In this document: positions 7,319 through 10,145 of the stretch, piece by piece
Numbering within the stretch: position 1 is the stretch's first letter
Layout: each line of letters opens with the position of its first letter
From: Candidatus Harrisonbacteria bacterium RIFOXYD1_FULL_40_9
GTDB taxonomy: Bacteria; Patescibacteriota; Minisyncoccia; UBA6257; XYD1-FULL-40-9
Assembly (NCBI GenBank): GCA_001818015.1
Contig: MHJO01000036.1
Location: forward strand, 12,990 to 23,134
Length of the DNA: 10,145 nt
Direction of reading: 5' to 3'
Position numbers and translations under genes: made by a program
Notes under the pieces: generated by a model
The model's database searches: none
What the model saw: only the letters and a program-made list of their open reading frames with translations
What the model was told of the DNA's origin: nothing

Positions 7319-8416
7319 CTATAAGAGCATACTCACATCCTTCAATGTGATAAGGACCATAAGAATAAGGAGGGCAATGAATCCGATTCCATTTATAAAA
7401 CTCTCTGTTTTTATGGAAAGAGGAGATCCTTTGATTTTTTCTATAATAACAAATAATAATCTACCTCCATCGAGCGCAGGAAATGGAATAATATTCAGCA
7501 CCGCTAAATTCAAGGAAATAAGAGCGAGAAGCTGAACTACATACACAAGACCCATACGTCCGCTTGTAATAGCAAGATTAATAATTCCTATCGGTCCCAC
7601 AACTCCCTCCACTGGAAGCCCAGTAATAATCCTTGCAATAAAATCAATAATGCCGAGCGCAATCGCTTTTGTTATATTAAGCGCCTCCTTAAAACTCAAA
7701 ATTACTGCTGAAAATGGGTTCTGAGGAGTGAGTCCAGCTCCCGACATTGCAATTCCAAGAGCACCTTCCCCTTCGGGAGGATTTACTCGAGGAACCACAT
7801 TGCTCTCTGTAATTTCACCTCCTCGTTGTATTCTAAACTGGATAGCTTCTCCACGATGATCATTAATGAACTGTACTGCGTCTTCTACTCCATAGCCCGT
7901 CTCCGGAGAGAAGATAAGCGATTCGTAATTTACTTTCATTTCCGTCACCACATCATTCACCATAAGCCCGCCATGAAACGCAGGACTTCCCTCTCTTACA
8001 TCAACAATAAGAAGCGCCTGCGGAGTTCCTATAACGAGCACGAACCACAAAAGAAGCCATCCAAAGAGAAAATTCATAATAACTCCTGCAGCGACAATGA
8101 GAGCTTTTTTTAAAGGCTTTGCGGATCTAAAGCTTCTTTTTGCATCTAATGCGTCACCCCCCCTTTCTTCTTTATTTATAAGAGCTTCTGCTCCATCTTC
8201 CCCGAAAATTTTCACGAATCCACCGAAAGGCAGCCAATTAATGCTATATATAGTTTCTCCAATTTTCTTGCCCCATAGTCGAGGAGGAAGCCCAAAACCG
8301 AATTCATCAACACGCAAACCAAAGAAACGAGCCATAAGAAAATGTCCGCACTCATGGAGCACTATCATAAGCGAAAGTCCAATGAATATAAGAAAAACAG
8401 TTAAAAAAGAGGTCAT
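7319..8416 (-). CDS. rseP: Site-2 intramembrane zinc metalloprotease of the RseP/RasP family
   Basis: Membrane protease of 365 residues that cuts transmembrane substrates within the bilayer, often anti-sigma factors or leftover signal peptides. The zinc motif HECGH (21-25) lies in the first membrane helix (about 5-28). The third zinc ligand is expected in NIIPFPALDGGR (308-319), Asp316. NWLPFGGFVKIFGED (60-74) is also a family signature. A second membrane segment (about 105-131) is followed by one PDZ domain (about 133-207, LIVDVREGSPA...GGLMVNDVV). Later membrane segments lie near 287-311 and 341-358. One PDZ domain resembles the Gram-positive RasP rather than E. coli RseP, which has two. 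The ATG comes three bases after the frr stop, with no recognisable Shine-Dalgarno site, so translation probably depends on frr. The substrate is unknown; no anti-sigma gene is nearby. Confidence 0.95.
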   Translation of the reverse strand: MTSFLTVFLIFIGLSLMIVLHECGHFLMARFFGLRVDEFGFGLPPRLWGKKIGETIYSINWLPFGGFVKIFGEDGAEALINKEERGGDALDAKRSFRSAKPLKKALIVAAGVIMNFLFGWLLLWFVLVIGTPQALLIVDVREGSPAFHGGLMVNDVVTEMKVNYESLIFSPETGYGVEDAVQFINDHRGEAIQFRIQRGGEITESNVVPRVNPPEGEGALGIAMSGAGLTPQNPFSAVILSFKEALNITKAIALGIIDFIARIITGLPVEGVVGPIGIINLAITSGRMGLVYVVQLLALISLNLAVLNIIPFPALDGGRLLFVIIEKIKGSPLSIKTESFINGIGFIALLILMVLITLKDVSMLL

Positions 8417-8419
8417 TTA

Positions 8420-8974
8420 TTATTCATTAATCTCTGCTGCTTTTTTTACAAGAAGATCGTCTAATTCTTTATTAGTCTTATCGACAAGTTTTTGTACTTG
8501 ATCCTTATGCGAAAACTCCTGATCCTCACTCAAATTTCCTTCTTTCTTCATTTTTGCAATTTCACGATTAGTATCGTCACGAATACCACGAATCACAATT
8601 CTTATCTCTTCAGTCATTTTCTTAATAAGCTTAATCATCTCCTGACGTCTCTCCGCAGTCAGCGGAGGCAAGTTAAGCCTAATGAGTTGCCCATCGACTA
8701 CAGGAAAAAGTCCCAATCCCGATTCTTCAATCGCCTTAACGGCATTTTGGAGAGCGTTCTTATCCCACACTGATATTTGAATTTCACGTGGAGGAATAAT
8801 CGAAATAGACGCAAGTTGCTTCAAGGGCATATTTTGTCCAAAATAATCAACTCTTAAGTTTTCAACAAGTTGAATATTGGGTCGATTGGTGCGTATTGCG
8901 GCAAGTTCTGGTTTGAATTTATCAAGGATATTTTTTAGTTTTTGCTCACACGTCTTAATAATCATATTTCTCAA
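8420..8974 (-). CDS. frr: Ribosome recycling factor
   Basis: Releases mRNA and tRNA from ribosomes after termination, together with EF-G. The 184-residue product can be laid on E. coli RRF (185 residues) with almost no gaps. Helical domain I includes AAIRTNRPN (25-33) and, later, RGIRDDTNREIAKMKK (129-144). The beta domain II lies between, with VDYFG (42-46), PLKQLAS (50-56) and GLGLFP (86-91), and the NLPPLTAERR hinge (101-110) returns to domain I. Arg132, needed for ribosome binding in E. coli, is kept; the neighbouring Arg133 is Asp here, and the RTGR turn is RTNR. The start chosen is TTG (8972-8974), which gives the E. coli N-terminal length. An ATG three codons later (8963-8965), with GAG just before it, is a real alternative. 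It ends in two TAA codons in a row, the second of which forms the whole spacer to rseP. Confidence 0.96.
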   Translation of the reverse strand: MRNMIIKTCEQKLKNILDKFKPELAAIRTNRPNIQLVENLRVDYFGQNMPLKQLASISIIPPREIQISVWDKNALQNAVKAIEESGLGLFPVVDGQLIRLNLPPLTAERRQEMIKLIKKMTEEIRIVIRGIRDDTNREIAKMKKEGNLSEDQEFSHKDQVQKLVDKTNKELDDLLVKKAAEINE

Positions 8975-8983
8975 TAAAAGACT

Positions 8984-10030
8984 CTAATTCCTAGTTCCTA
9001 CCAATACAAGTGTATCATTTCTTAATAATTTAATCACCGAAAGTTCATCTTCTTTTCTAGAGAATGGATCGCTATATTCCCAATTGAAACCATGGTCTCT
9101 ACTTACATACATCTTGTCATGCACTCCTGCAAAAAATACCCCGCCACTACTCACAGCCAGTGCATTAATACTTAGAAGAGGAGATGCACCTTCATTAATA
9201 TTACGCCAATTATATCCATCCACACTCTCTATAATTCCAAGAGCAGTCGCAGCATACGACACATGAGCGCCTTCATCAAATGCAATTGTCTTTATCATAG
9301 CATCAAATCTTTCTCCTATTTTATTACGCAAGCCTATCAAGCTATTTCCCTGATCAGAACTCACAAACACGCCTCGATCTTTAGTTATTATATATAGATT
9401 TTCAACATACATTCCCCCAAATAGACTCACTATAGGACTTCCGAATGTTCCTAATACTCTAAAAGTATTATTACTAAGATTGTATCGAATCAATTTTCCA
9501 TCTTGCGTTCCAATATACAACCCATCGCCATACGCATGGATAGCGTTAATTCGCTCTTCGTCTTCAAATATTTTTTCTACCGTAAAAAACGTATTATCTG
9601 AACGATAAAGCACTCCATTGCCATCTTTGTGCGCGGCAATAAGGACTTCTCTCTTGTTGTATGGATTTATTGCAATATCACGAACATCTACTCCAGAAAG
9701 TTCATGATGAAGATCGTCAAAAAAATTCCAACTAATGCCGTCATTATCACTAAGAAGTAGGCCCTTACTAGACGCAGCAAGAAGAAGTGGTTTTTTCAAA
9801 GAATGTGCCTGAAGATAATCAAAATCATTAATATCCACACTTCCATAAGAGGATTGCATCGATCCCTCATGAAATGTTTTGCCGTGATCGAATGAAATAG
9901 CAATAACTCCAGAAAGCTCATTTCCCACATTGCCCCCTGTCACTCCAAGAATCTGTCCAATAATCGGTACAAAATAAAGCATTGTGCCGACAAGAATGAC
10001 AATAACAATAAGACTAAAAGCCTTGTCCAT
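8984..10030 (-). CDS. Membrane-anchored Asp-box (BNR/sortilin-like) beta-propeller protein, function unknown
   Basis: A 348-residue protein with one N-terminal transmembrane segment (about 5-27) and no lipobox cysteine, so the rest is probably held outside the cytoplasmic membrane. The body repeats the Asp-box pattern S-x-D-x-G-x-x-W at least five times: SFDHGKTF (46-53), SDNDGISW (94-101), SSDQGNS (224-230), SVDGYNW (269-275) and SRDHGFNW (310-317). Between these lie short beta strands such as GLYIGTQDGKL and GVFFAGVHDKMYVS. Such repeats build beta-propellers found in sialidases, sortilins and the photosystem assembly factor Ycf48. No catalytic residues of a sialidase are evident, so a binding or assembly role is more likely than an enzyme, but this is inference. 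It lies 36 bases after the synthetase gene and 9 bases before frr. The ATG (10028-10030) has no nearby Shine-Dalgarno sequence. Confidence 0.8.
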   Translation of the reverse strand: MDKAFSLIVIVILVGTMLYFVPIIGQILGVTGGNVGNELSGVIAISFDHGKTFHEGSMQSSYGSVDINDFDYLQAHSLKKPLLLAASSKGLLLSDNDGISWNFFDDLHHELSGVDVRDIAINPYNKREVLIAAHKDGNGVLYRSDNTFFTVEKIFEDEERINAIHAYGDGLYIGTQDGKLIRYNLSNNTFRVLGTFGSPIVSLFGGMYVENLYIITKDRGVFVSSDQGNSLIGLRNKIGERFDAMIKTIAFDEGAHVSYAATALGIIESVDGYNWRNINEGASPLLSINALAVSSGGVFFAGVHDKMYVSRDHGFNWEYSDPFSRKEDELSVIKLLRNDTLVLVGTRN

Positions 10031-10066
10031 AATAAAATTAAATGAATTGAATCCCCTACCTAAGAC

Positions 10067-10145
10067 CTATTCGTTTTTTGGCCTCATTAAAGGAAAAATA
10101 ACACTCTCGCGAACAGGTTTATCCATTAATACTGAGAATAATCGT
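10067..10145 (-). CDS. lysS: C-terminal end of a class II aminoacyl-tRNA synthetase, probably lysyl-tRNA synthetase
   Basis: Only the last 26 codons and the TAG stop are in the window; the gene continues beyond the right edge. The tail contains DKPVRESVIFPLMRP, which matches the end of bacterial LysRS (E. coli ends with an IRDVILFPAMRP-type motif). The arginine of VRE and the FPLMRP ending are the informative parts. AspRS and AsnRS share a related tail but usually read AFP rather than FP-x-MRP. The remaining protein is unseen, so the substrate assignment is probable rather than proven. A 36-base spacer separates it from the Asp-box gene, and no terminator hairpin was seen in that spacer, so the operon probably begins at or above this gene. 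Confidence 0.65.
   Translation of the reverse strand, partial: RLFSVLMDKPVRESVIFPLMRPKNE

Noticed and set aside
8097..8501. Plus-strand open frame of 134 codons across the rseP-frr junction
   Set aside because: It is antisense to two well-conserved genes and shows no family motif or membrane pattern of its own.
10031..10066. Possible promoter in the 36-base gap before the propeller gene
   Set aside because: There is an A/T-rich stretch with a loose TATTAT-like string next to the ATG, but no -35 element and not enough room; the whole block reads as one operon.

Overview
The window is a single block of eleven genes, all on the minus strand and in the same transcriptional direction (read from high to low coordinates). 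No gap between genes exceeds 36 bases. No promoter, terminator, RNA gene, mobile element or CRISPR array can be supported. The DNA is AT-rich. The gene set, the small enzymes and the N-terminal motif of the penicillin-binding protein suggest a streamlined bacterium, most likely of the Candidate Phyla Radiation (Patescibacteria, Parcubacteria-like). This assignment is inferred from gene order and protein style, not from a marker-gene tree. TGA ends several genes exactly where the family ends, so the standard bacterial code fits.

In transcription order, the right end (10145 to 8420) holds the last codons of a class II aminoacyl-tRNA synthetase, probably LysRS. Next come a membrane-anchored protein with Asp-box (BNR/sortilin-like) propeller repeats and the ribosome recycling factor gene frr. 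The middle (8416 to 6049) holds a site-2 protease of the RseP/RasP family and a compact prolyl-tRNA synthetase without the editing domain. This matches the widespread frr-uppS-cdsA-dxr-rseP-proS order with the three lipid and isoprenoid genes missing.

From 6033 to 1922 lies the cell-elongation cluster mreB, mreC, mreD and mrdA (PBP2). These proteins form the rod-shape machinery: a cytoplasmic actin-like filament, membrane linkers and the periplasmic transpeptidase. The usual glycosyltransferase partner rodA does not follow. The left end (1897 to 1) carries a GalT-family nucleotidyltransferase joined by a 4-base overlap to a phosphoglycerate kinase gene that runs off the window.

Translation, membrane proteolysis, wall elongation and central carbon metabolism are therefore packed into one apparent operon. 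Three junctions are ATGA overlaps and most starts lack a Shine-Dalgarno sequence, so translational coupling is probably important. I do not see a clearly new multi-gene system. The points most worth a second look are the missing catalytic glutamate in MreB, the collapsed frr-rseP junction, the unassigned Asp-box protein, and altered metal or nucleotide motifs in GalT and PGK.
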